Of a DNA stretch of 64,000 bases, positions 54,601-64,000 are shown piece after piece (within the stretch, counting starts at the first letter, position 1; each line of letters opens with the position of its first letter). Under the pieces are notes generated by a model, which was not told the DNA's origin, did not search any database, and saw only the letters and a program-made list of their open reading frames with translations. The translations under genes and the position numbers were made by a program. This stretch comes from Cryptomeria japonica (Eukaryota > Streptophyta > Pinopsida > Cupressales > Cupressaceae): positions 97,075,897 to 97,139,896 of the forward strand of contig NC_081407.1 in the NCBI RefSeq assembly GCF_030272615.1, written 5' to 3'.

Positions 54601-55894
54601 CATACAAGAGAAGCATAATGGCAGCCTTAGTGGTCATTTTGGAGTCAATAAGACTCAAGAGTTGGTTCAGAGGTATTATTATTGGCCAAGGATTAATCAA
54701 GATGTGAAAAGGTATGTGGAGACTTGTATAGTTTACCAAAAGGCCAAGGGTACTTCAAATGCCGATTTATACCAACCTCTTCCCATACAAAATAGACCTT
54801 GGGAGTGCATTAGTATGGACTTTGTAGTAGGTTTACCAAGGACAAAGTAGGGATTTGACAACATTTATGTCATTGTGGATAGATTTAGTAAGATGGCCCA
54901 CTTTGTGCCTTGCAAGACTACTCATGATGCATGCCAAATAGCTCATTTGTTCTTCAAAGAAGCAATAAGGATACATGGTTTACCCATGAGCATTATTTCA
55001 GATAGGGACTCAAAGTTCATGAGTCATTTTTGGAAGACACTTTGGCAAAAGCTTGGCACCAACCTATCTTTTGGATCAACCTACCATCTTCAAATAGATG
55101 GGCAGACCAAAGTGGTGAATAGGAGCTTAGGGAACTTATTGAGGTAACTTACCAAAGAGTATGGTCAGACTTGGGATCAAGTGCTTTCACAAGCTGAATA
55201 TGCTTATAATGACACAATAAATAGGACCACCGGCAAGAGACCTTTTGAAGTGGTCTATGGTGTTCACCCAAGGGGTATTTTGGAGTTGAGAGACTTAGGT
55301 AGTGCAACAGCAAGAAGTGGATATGCAGAAGACTTTGCTCAGTCAATGAAGGAAGTACATGAATCCGTCAAGAAAGCATTGATGGAGAACACAAGCAAAA
55401 TCAAGCAAAAAGTTGATGAAAGAATGAAGAACCTACAATTCCAAGTACGAGATCTTGTCATGGCGCACCTAAAAAAAGCAAGGCTACAACAAGGAGTGCC
55501 TAACAAGTTGCAAATGAGAAGGTTGGGTCCATGTGCCATTTTGGCTAAGTATGGAGAAAATGCATACAAGGTGGACCTACCTAGAGACATAGGATTGTCA
55601 CTGGTTTTCAACATAGAAGACTTAGTTGCCTACAAAGGACCAATTCAAGGTTCAGATTATAGTCACTCAGAGGTATCAAATGATGCAAATAACCTTCAAT
55701 TACTAGCAAAACCAAATCCAAAGGCTGAGAAGGTGTTGAGTTCAAGGATCGCCAAGAAGACAAGGCATCAAATCTATTGGGAGCACCTAATTAAATGGAA
55801 GGGTATGGTTGATTTTGAAGCTACATGGGTGCTTGAGACAGAGTTTAAGAAGTTAGGCATTTCTCAAAATATGATCCCCAAGGAGGTGACTTAG
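54601..55894 (+). pseudogene. Chromovirus integrase with C-terminal chromodomain
   Basis: HNGSLSGHFGVNKTQELVQR ... YVETCIVYQKAKG gives the HHCC finger with one Cys replaced (CxVC to CIVY). Catalytic core: SMDFVVGLPR (Asp), [16 protein letters not shown] (Asp), Glu expected in the [20 protein letters not shown] segment, where the usual TE is changed to TK. Stops at 54,848 and 55,145. The C-terminus has KLQMRRLGPCAILAKYGENA and a chromodomain (IYWEHLIKWKGMVDFEATWV) that in chromoviruses guides integration to particular chromatin. Confidence 0.9.
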
Positions 55895-56027
55895 TTTTCT
55901 TTTGTTTGGGAGAATGGTGCAGGAGCACCTAGGACTTAGGCTTATAGTCTTTTCTCAATTTTTTCTTATACTGACCTTAGCCAAGTTAGGTACTCAATAA
56001 GGACTCTAGGAGGGTCCAAAGAGCGAG

Positions 56028-57530
56028 TGTGATGAGTAAAATGTAGGCCTAGATTGAGTTAGTTCTTCCTAGGTTTGCATTTTGTGCATAAGTAGTGGTT
56101 TGAGTAGGAAATTGACCTTCTTGATGGTCAAAAGTGGTAAAACTTAGTATGAGCATGAGTGAGGTTTAGGATAGTCTTAGGAATGCTTTAAAATTTATGA
56201 GTAATGACTTAGAATGGGTTTCATAGGTTAGAAAAGCAAAAAGTACAAAGTTGCAAAAGTTGTCATGACAAGTTTTGTCCTAAAATGCTTAGCGATGGAG
56301 TTACGGATGACATAATTCCATAGAATTCCTCCACACATGGGTAAGACTATAAGAACCTCCTCTTGCATGGTTACCAAGGTTAGAGTTTTATTTTTGTATG
56401 ATCAACATTTTGAAACTACTCATTTTCAGATAGTTTTTCACTATTTTAGCTTATTTTGCTTGCAATGTGAATACAAATGGATTGAATCCATTGATCTAGT
56501 AATGGATTGAGTTTCCTTGGTGTGTTTTAGATTCATTTAATTCATTTTAAGCTTTTTAGTTAGTGTGTGTTTGTGTTTTCCAAGTTTTGTTTTCAAACAA
56601 CCAGTTTTGGCTTGTACATAGCAATTTTGTGTAAAATGGTTGCCCCATGAAATCCCTCCATGCTACCATCACGACCTATTGGGACATGGAAGGAAACCAC
56701 TTGTATAGTGTACATATGTAGGTACAAGTTCTAGGAGATGAATATTGATACGATTGTCACCTTGTTCTAGGCGAGTCAAGGAGCAACCTGGCTAGAGAAG
56801 ATAGGGTGAGATTGGAGTGTAAAGTACAGGGGTGAGCATAAAACCACAACCAAAACTTTTGGAGGGGTCCATGAAGTTCATACAGAGTTTCCAATGCAAG
56901 GAGAATCCTTGAAAAGACCATTTGATTCCCATACACAAACTTGACAAGTCACTACCGATTAGAAGGCCTAGAAACCCTTCAAAACCCTCATTTTTGGGTT
57001 AGGGCATTGTACACTGGGTTGAGAAACCAAAACCATTGAAATAACTTGGGGATAGGTGAGTATTTGAAGAAAAACCAATCTTGTTGCAGGATCTTTTGGA
57101 CCGTTTTCCTCTAAGCCCTAGAAAACCGGATTTTGGAGGCCTAATAGGGGCTCATTCCTTGTAGCCCTTTTCTAGGAAAAATGGTGAAATTGGTAAGAAA
57201 TCTAATGGTTGCAAACCTCAAATGGACCCAAATGGTATTCAAATCATGTTAGAAGCCACCTCCACACCTCTGCAACAACTCACAATAGTAGGAGGTAAAA
57301 TTGACAAGTTGAGGTCAAGACAACAATGATGAGCAAGTGGGAAACACCTTGAAATGGTAGGGTTCCTAGTTAAACACTTGAAGAAAACACCTTGAGAGTG
57401 ACAAGAGAAAGCCCTAGAAGATATTGAGAAGGACTTGGAGGTCTTAGAGCATAGCTATACCTGGAGAGTTGGTGGAGTTGAGCAACACCAACTAGGTGAA
57501 GTGTGAGAAAGCTAGGTGAACCCCATCAGA
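56028..57530 (+). repeat. Chromovirus 3' LTR, right border approximate
   Basis: Starts TGTGATGAGTAAAATGTAGG just after a purine-rich aggagggtccaaagagcgag. TATA-like ctataagaacctcc near 56,348. The end was placed at ccccatca (about 57,528) because it mirrors the TGTGATG start; polymerase sequence of the next element resumes by about 57,580. Confidence 0.55.
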
Positions 57531-57589
57531 ATTGACCTCCCTACCATTGTTCTTCCACAACAAGACAGGTCAAATTTACTAATAGAAGA

Positions 57590-58605
57590 AACATAACTAT
57601 AAATGTGGGCATTGAAGACACCCCAAAGAATGTGCTCATTTCTAAGTCCTTGTCGGATCAAGGGAAATAAAACTTCATCAATTTTCTGTATGAAACAAAA
57701 TCAACTTCGCCTAGTCATATGCTAACATGCCAGGCCTTGATCCCAACTTAGTAGTCCACAATCTTGCTATCCGTCCAGATGCTAAACCTGTAAAGCAAAA
57801 ATTATGCAAGATGCATCCACATATTGTGCTCCTCTCCAAATAAGAACTTCAAAAGATGTTGGATGTTGGGTTCATATAACCAATAGATTATCCTAAGTGG
57901 GTGTCCAACATTGTCCCTATCGGTAAAGCTACTGGGGGTATCCGCATTTGCACAAATTTTTGAGATTTGAATAAAGTGTGCCCTAAGGATGACTTCCTGC
58001 TCCCCAACATAGACATAGTTGTAGATCTCATAGTGGGACATGAAATGTTATCACTTATATATGGATTTTTTGGGTACAATCAGACCAGGATCACATAAGA
58101 GGACCAACACAAAACAACTTTCACAACACCATGGGGCACCTTTTGTTATCAAGTCATGCCTTTTGGTCTCAAAAAAGCTGGAGCAACATATCAACGAGCA
58201 ATGACAACAACCTTCCATGACCTTTTGCATAAAATCATGGAGGATTACATGGATGATCTTCTAGGAAAGTCCAATACAAGACATGAACACATCCCTATCC
58301 TAAGGCAGATCTTTGAGAGATTAGAAAAGTATAAGTTGTGCCTAAATCCCAAGAAATGTGTCTTTGTTGTTACATCTAGGAAACGGTTAGGTTTTATTGT
58401 TTCCCGCAGAGGCATAGAGGTTGATCCTACAAAGGTGAAATCTATCATGGAAATGCCTCCCCCGAAGACTCTCAAACAACTGTGCAGCCTCCAAGGAAAG
58501 CTCCAATCCATCAGATGCTTCATTTCACAGCTCGTAGATAAATGTCACCCATTTGTGCACTTACTACGCAAGGATACCAAATTCAAATGGGACTGCCTGT
58601 GTTAG
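57590..58605 (+). pseudogene. Tat-like reverse transcriptase
   Basis: TPKNVLISKSLSDQGK lead, MPGLDPNLVVHNLAIRPDAK, IRICTNF(stop)DLNKVCPKDDF, MPFGLKKAGATYQRAMTTTF and catalytic YMDDLLGKS (58,246-58,257), then LCLNPKKCVFVVTSRKRLGF. Stops interrupt the first half; 58,156-58,605 is open. Confidence 0.9.
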
Positions 58606-59679
58606 AAGGCTTTCGAGAAACTCAAAGAATACCTCGCATCACCTTCGATTCTTATGCCTCCTATTCCAGGACAACTGCTACTTTTGTGCATATCGGCAAC
58701 CGCAGTGGCACTGGGGGCACTATTGGCATGGACAAATGATCAAGGAAAAGAGCATTCTATATACTATATCAGTCGCACATTAGTAGGGTATGAGCTCAAT
58801 TATGCCCTTATTGAAAGAACATGCTTAGCACTTGTTTTCAACACATAGAAACTCTAACACTACATTCTTAACAACAAAACAAAATTGATTGCTAAGACTG
58901 ACCCTCTCAAGTACCTCTTATCAAAGGTTGCTCTCACGAGGAGAACTACTAAATGGGTCATGTTACTAAGTGAGTTTGACATTGAATATGTAGATAGAAA
59001 AGTAATCAGAGGACAAGTGATAACAAATCAACTGAAAGATGCTCCGCTTCAAGGTGATCACCCTATCCTCACAGAATTCCCCGTTGAATCCATAATGACT
59101 GTCACTATGTCTTCCACATGGCAGTTGTATTTTGATAGTTCTTGCACGCAAAATGGATTGGGGGTAGGCATATTGTTGGTCACACCTCAAGGACATTATA
59201 TTACTAGATCATACAAGATAGCCTTTGCATGCACCAACAATATTGTAGAATATGAAGCACTAATCACTGGAATCCGTTTGGATATCCAATGGAAGATATT
59301 GGAATTACACGTCTATGGTGATTCCCAACTTCTCATTAAACAAGTCAATGATGAGTGTCAAACAAAAGATGACAAACTTCTTCCTTATTGTACTATGGTT
59401 GAGGACCTCAAGCAACATTTTACATTAATTAAGTTTGATCAGATTCCGTGCACAAATAATAGAGCTACAGATACAATGGCCACTATTGGTTCCCTTCTTC
59501 AAATGCCAACACACAGTCATAAATGTGAGTTTTTGGTTGAGAAACTCTTTATAATGACATACGATCTACTTGAGTCCGAAATGGTGTGTGTACTCATTTG
59601 TCCTGAATCCCCTTGGTATGAAGAGACCTTCACCTACCTAAGGGATAACACCATCCCTCCCCATCTCACCAAAACCTAA
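58606..59679 (+). pseudogene. Tat-like RNase H plus second (archaeal-type) RNase H
   Basis: First RNase H, decayed: EHSIYYISRTLVGYELNYAL and DPLKYLLSKVALTRRTTKWV. Second RNase H: WQLYFDSSCTQNGLGVGILL, NNIVEYEALITGI, LHVYGDSQLLIKQVN, matching the D, E, D pattern of the extra RNase H. Open from 58,885 to 59,679. Confidence 0.87.
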
Positions 59680-59689
59680 CCCTAAACCT

Positions 59690-60870
59690 TTACCTACTGC
59701 TGCGCCCATTACACCATCCTTGGAGACACCCTATTTAGAAGGCATTTCAATGGTTCCCTCCTAAGGTGTCTAGACAAACAATAGGATGAATGGGCACTAC
59801 GCAAAGTGCACGAAGGTATCTATGGGGCACACAAAAGTGGTCTCACTTTGGCTAAAAAGCTCTTGCGAATGGGATACTACTGGCCTACAATGGAAGAAGA
59901 TGCATATAATTATGTGAAGAAATATATCCCTTGTTAGACACATGGCGACAAGATTCACACTCCATCACAATATCTGCAACCTTTTATCACACCCTGGCCC
60001 TTCTCACAGTGGGGGCTTGATCTCATTGGGAAAATCCACCCTGCATCTTCCAATAGTCACAAATTCATCATCACCGCCACTTAATACTTCACCAAGTGGG
60101 TGGAGGCCATCCCTCTTACCTTCACCACTGGGAAATAGATCTCTAAATTCATTTTGAATCATTTAATCTGCCAATATGGAATCCCCAAAGTTATTATCAC
60201 AGATAATGGCAGACCTTTCAAGAATTAGGATGTTAAAGAGCTTTGTCAAAAGTTTGGTATCCAACACCGCTTCTCCACCCCCTATTACCTGCAAGGCAAT
60301 GATCAAGTTGAGGCTTCTAATAAGACCTTAATCAAAATCCTTAAAAGATAGTCAATGAAGCTAGCCATGATTGGCACCTCCAACTCCATCCTACTCTGTG
60401 GGCTTACTGCACCTCCATCCGCACGTCCACAGGCGCCACTCCATATTCCCTTATCTTTGGCTCCAAAGTTGTCCTCCCTCTTGAGATCGAGATCCCCTCT
60501 CTGAGGGTATCCCTATAGAATATTCTCCCTGATGAGGAATATAGAGTTGCTAGGCTACAAGAGCTAGAATTGTTGGATGAAAGGCACCTCAAGGCCTTAA
60601 ATAATCTTCGGGTATATTAAAATTGTCTACGCTTGAGCTACAACAATAAGGTTAGAACCCAAGAATTTGAAGTTGGTGATTTTGTCCTTATGGAAAATTA
60701 AAAAAATCTTCAAGAAAGAGAAAAGAAGGGCAATTTCGAGCCTAATTGTCTTGGACCTTATGTGATCACAACAAAATATGGATCAGGGGCATATCAATTG
60801 GCTACTCCCAAAGGAGATCCCTTGGATGAGCCTATAAACATCATGCACCTTAAGATATTTTATGCCTAGT
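59690..60870 (+). pseudogene. Tat-like integrase, heavily decayed
   Basis: HHCC region (HEGIYGAHKSGLTLAKKLLR, MGYYWPTMEEDAYNYVKKY), core WGLDLIGKIHPAS, KVIITDNGRPF and YYLQGNDQVEASNKTL, and a C-terminal AYQLATPKGDPLDEPINIMH. Several stops and frame changes. Confidence 0.82.
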
Positions 60871-62900
60871 CCTCAAAAGGTCGCCAATTGATCAAAAAAT
60901 ACCCAAAAAAATTAAAAAACAAGAAAAATACAAAAAAATGAAAAAATTAAAAAAGAAAAAGAAAATAAAAATCAATTTGTCCATCAGTGAAAACCACTTT
61001 GTGGTGCTATGGGAGAGTAGCTTGGTGAAAACCTATTTACAGACATCAAGGTAAGTAATCTGGATACATCATCTATCAGGTTAGACTCTACTTTCAACAC
61101 CCACCCACCCGATATCCATATTCTTTAATCCACGCCACTGCATAAACCTTCTCCCACAACATCCATCACCATGTTTGTTGTCAGTTGTCTCCTCCATTCT
61201 TACAAGAAAATAGATCCGATGACCATGCTCCCCTCCCCTCATAGAAGGAAAAGGAACAAGGTGCTCCTGACCGCCTCCATAGATATCGCGATTCATTTTA
61301 GTATCCTCTGCAACAACCCTACCCATTTCTCCCACTCAACTATCCTCAACAGACTAGTTATCCATATGATGATGAGTCTTTGCCTAAATCATGAATAAGG
61401 ATCATCCCATCAAACTGAGCTTTCATCCCATTAAATTGATCTTTCATCCCATCCAACTGAGCTTCCATCCTAGTTAACTGAGCTTAATTCCCAGTCCTGA
61501 GCTTAAGCTTCTTCTTGACTTGCGCATTATCCAAACACTCATCCTTATGTACTCCATCAAGCCCTAGCAGTCAAGTGTCATAATTGTACTCGGGTGTCCA
61601 TGTCATCTACTCTATTGCCTATTTAGATCCATTAGTCACTCTTGCCCATCGAGATGCATCCTTCCCTGGTCCAACAATTTATCCACAATACTAAATCCTA
61701 CTCTTGGCAAGAGATGTCAGTTGGCCATGTGCATTTTGTTTGCATGGTTTGATCCTTTTATTTAGACTTGCATTTGCCTATCCCAGGATTACTCCTACTT
61801 ACGGCTGTCACGATCTTCTATATCCTGATATGTCATGGGTTGATGTATACTGGGGCATGTTTTTTGTGATATGACGTGTTTTAAGGTTTTCCTTGTATGA
61901 ACCAACAACCCTGCATTAGTGTTTATCAACACTTGCATGGTTGTATGCAAGGCATACCTGTTTGTCTGAGATTCAGTCCACACCTTGGGTTTTTCATGAC
62001 ATCCTGGTTCCTATAGTCAATGGTGTAGACTACCCTTGGCAATATCAAACTAGGTTGGCTCTCCACATTTTGTGCACAACAAATCTCCCCATCCATTTCC
62101 CATCATTACATTCCTACGATCATTTCTCCCTTTCGCATTTTAGAGACCTCAATTTTTTCCCCCAAGTTTCTTCTATCCCACCTCAGGTCATTGTATTATG
62201 ATTGGTATATTCTCAAAAATTGTGCATTGCCCATATAGGTGCATTATTCATTTTAATTTTATCTTGTGCATTATCCATTTTTATTTTGTCCGATGCATTA
62301 TTCATTTTTATTTTGTACGTTGTGTCCATCATTTAGTTTGCATTACAAATTTTGTTGCATTATTCATTTTTATTTTGTATGTTGTGTCCATCATTTACTT
62401 TGCATTACAAATTTCATTGCATTATTCACTTAAGGTGCATTATCCATCATAGTGTACATATTCATTATAGATTAATCCATTTAATCAAATTATGCATTTT
62501 TAAATTTTGGTCGATTACAAGCAAAGTGCAACTATGCATCATATGATATAAATCCTTGTTTTCTTCAAAATCATCACAAAATCCAAAAATAATACATTAT
62601 GCATTAAACATTTTATCACATACATCATAAAATCCAAAATATATATCCATATAGCTCATATAAGCTTAGATAATCATCCTGCATCCATCAAGGTGTCAGT
62701 AAAATATCATAAGCACATGCATATATAAGGATCCATCTTGCATCATAAATAGGTCAACACAACATATGCATAATCATCATCAATAATACATCACATCATA
62801 AAAAAATAAATAATGTCCATAGTAAAGTACATACATGCATATATGCCGCCAAAAATCACATATCATATATATCTCAGAAATGAATATGACAATATGGTAC
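60871..62900. other. Post-pol spacer of the Tat-like element
   Basis: Begins with an A/G-rich stretch (60,895-60,975), possibly polypurine-tract-like. No coding evidence. AT-rich from 62,200. Confidence 0.5.
62295..62420. repeat. 62-bp tandem repeat, two copies and a bit
   Basis: Copies at 62,295-62,356 and 62,357-62,418 (gcattattcatttttattttg...), with a third beginning at 62,419. A few differences between copies. Confidence 0.85.
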
Positions 62901-63259
62901 AATGGCTTCCTCGAAGGGTCAAAATAATATGCAATGTCAAATGGAGCTAACTCTCTCCCCCTATCTCTCCAACCCCATCCTCATCCCCTCCTCCTCCTCT
63001 AGATGGTCCTACACATGTATCCTCGGTGGCCTCATACCCACTGACCCCCCTGTCTGCTGAATCTGGCTCGGGTGCTAACTATATATCCTATACGATCGCA
63101 CACTCTCTATGTATGATGTTGCCTCTGCTTAGCTGGGATGAATCCATGGTATAATCACCTATAGTGGGCAACCTCTTGCCCTGCTCTCTCTGCCTTATCC
63201 CATTGTTGCATCATATCAACGTACATCTGACTTAGCCCTGCGAGGACTAGCATCTGTCG

Positions 63260-63720
63260 TGTTGTATCCCTCTCTCCCCGCAGGCGAGTCACATCTTCCT
63301 CTGCCCTCTGGACTTTGGCCCAGATACTCTTTAGCTCCTCGTCCTTCTACTAAAGTGTACTATGTATCTCTCCAATCGCTATCCCCATCCTGGCCTCCTC
63401 TAACATCCTCTCTGCATCCCCCCTCCCTCCGCAAATCCTCCACCTCTGTCCGAGCCATCTGAAGTCTCTTTGTCAAATTCTCCACCTCCCTTTGCAATCT
63501 CCCCACCTCAACTTGTAGGTTATCCACCCTCTCTCTCTCCACCTGCATCTCCTCCTCAAGGGTCTGCACCATCGCCCTAGATGCATCTCTCTCCTGTATG
63601 ATCCTGTCATGCTCCCCTCGAGATACCCTATCATCAATCTGCATCCCGACATCCTATACCTGTACATCAGGGATGTCCATGGGCACTTCCTCATCACCTC
63701 TCCCCTCTCCCTATCCTGCC
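63260..63720 (-). pseudogene. Antisense coiled-coil ORF after pol of the Tat-like element
   Basis: Open at 63,360-63,644 on the minus strand, with heptad-rich QERDASRAMVQTLEEEMQVE and VEVGRLQREVENLTKRLQMA. Upstream (to 64,000) the minus strand is Gly/Asp/Glu-rich but broken. Composition and coiled coil resemble the end of the ORF at 14,124-16,470. Matches the antisense additional ORF reported for Tat-lineage elements; function unknown. Confidence 0.5.
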
Positions 63721-64000
63721 ACCTAAACTATGTCTGTAAGTAGTACCTATACCTGTACTGGTATGGCCACCTGTGGTACCTATTTTCGTCCCCTCCCTCG
63801 TTCTCCTCTCCTCCTTGCCACTCCTCTCTTCTACCTTTGGGCACCCTTACCTCCTCCAACCACAACTTTGTCCATAGGATCATCCTCCTCTCCTCCAACT
63901 ATCTCATCCACTGATGGCTAAAGCTCATCATCCTCCAATACCCCTGGAATGGTCAATCACACTAGCTGGTGGGCCTCCCACCAGCACCTGTAGGCTCTTG

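Larger units (their letters stand above)
52742..57530 (+). mobile_element. 5'-truncated chromovirus (Ty3/gypsy), right end approximate
   Basis: One reading frame runs from the end of the protease through RT, RNase H, integrase and a C-terminal chromodomain (to 55,894), followed by a 3' LTR starting TGTGATGAG at 56,028. 5' LTR, gag and most of the protease are missing or scrambled. Six in-frame stops (52,784; 52,931; 53,012; 54,089; 54,848; 55,145) but no frameshift, so decay is moderate. Confidence 0.88.
57560..64000 (+). mobile_element. Decayed Tat-like Ty3/gypsy element, right end outside window
   Basis: Polymerase in order RT, RNase H, archaeal-type RNase H, integrase (57.6-60.9 kb), then a spacer and a minus-strand coiled-coil ORF (63.3-63.7 kb). 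A second RNase H and an antisense ORF after pol are features known in the Tat lineage. Many stops; 5' part lost at the junction with the chromovirus LTR. Confidence 0.8.

Overview
The window is plant nuclear DNA, most likely from a gymnosperm (conifer, cycad or Ginkgo type). It carries nine GT-AG exons of one plant-type DNA-repair gene spread over about 44 kb, and almost everything else is LTR retrotransposon. The gymnosperm assignment is an inference from the huge intron and old, nested, very long-LTR elements; no species is claimed.

Host gene: on the minus strand, 48,029 down to 4,155, lies an orthologue of ARP, the plant apurinic/apyrimidinic endonuclease with an N-terminal organelle-targeting leader, a SAP domain and an exonuclease III-type nuclease domain. 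The nine exons join in phase for 532 codons. The last exon(s), with the C-terminal catalytic Asp and His, lie beyond the left edge. Intron 6 is about 36.7 kb (5,749-42,459) and intron 9 is also invaded (1-3,840).

Intron 6, left to right: unique intron; a tRNA-derived SINE with a 17-bp target-site duplication (7,044-7,222); giant LTR A (to 14,123) with about 166-bp hairpin repeats and a 3.2-kb ORF; a minus-strand retroelement ORF (14,124-16,460); giant solo LTR B (16,558-22,208, TSD GTACG) with 22 hairpin repeats of about 176 bp; an LTR packed with GTACGG-like motifs; a decayed minus-strand Ty3/gypsy element (about 22,861-38,573). That element is interrupted by an LTR-like insertion D (about 26.95-28.83 kb) and by giant solo LTR C (29,951-37,355, TSD GGTCC). 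C carries a 3.2-kb ORF homologous to that of A and is itself interrupted by solo LTR F (34,369-35,425, TSD CCAAG). The nesting is therefore intron > gypsy element > C > F.

Upstream of ARP (48-64 kb): intergenic DNA, a (TC)62 microsatellite, a three-copy tandem repeat, a poly-G/low-complexity stretch that may be an assembly problem, a 5'-truncated chromovirus (RT, RNase H, integrase, chromodomain, 3' LTR) and a decayed Tat-like gypsy element with archaeal-type RNase H and an antisense coiled-coil ORF.

The most unusual material is the A/B/C LTR family. These multi-kilobase LTRs have U3 regions holding hairpin or tandem arrays and, in A and C, a roughly 1,070-codon ORF of unknown function. All three share a promoter module: a palindromic double telo-box (AAACCCTAATTAGGGTTT) 64-65 bp upstream of a TATA box.
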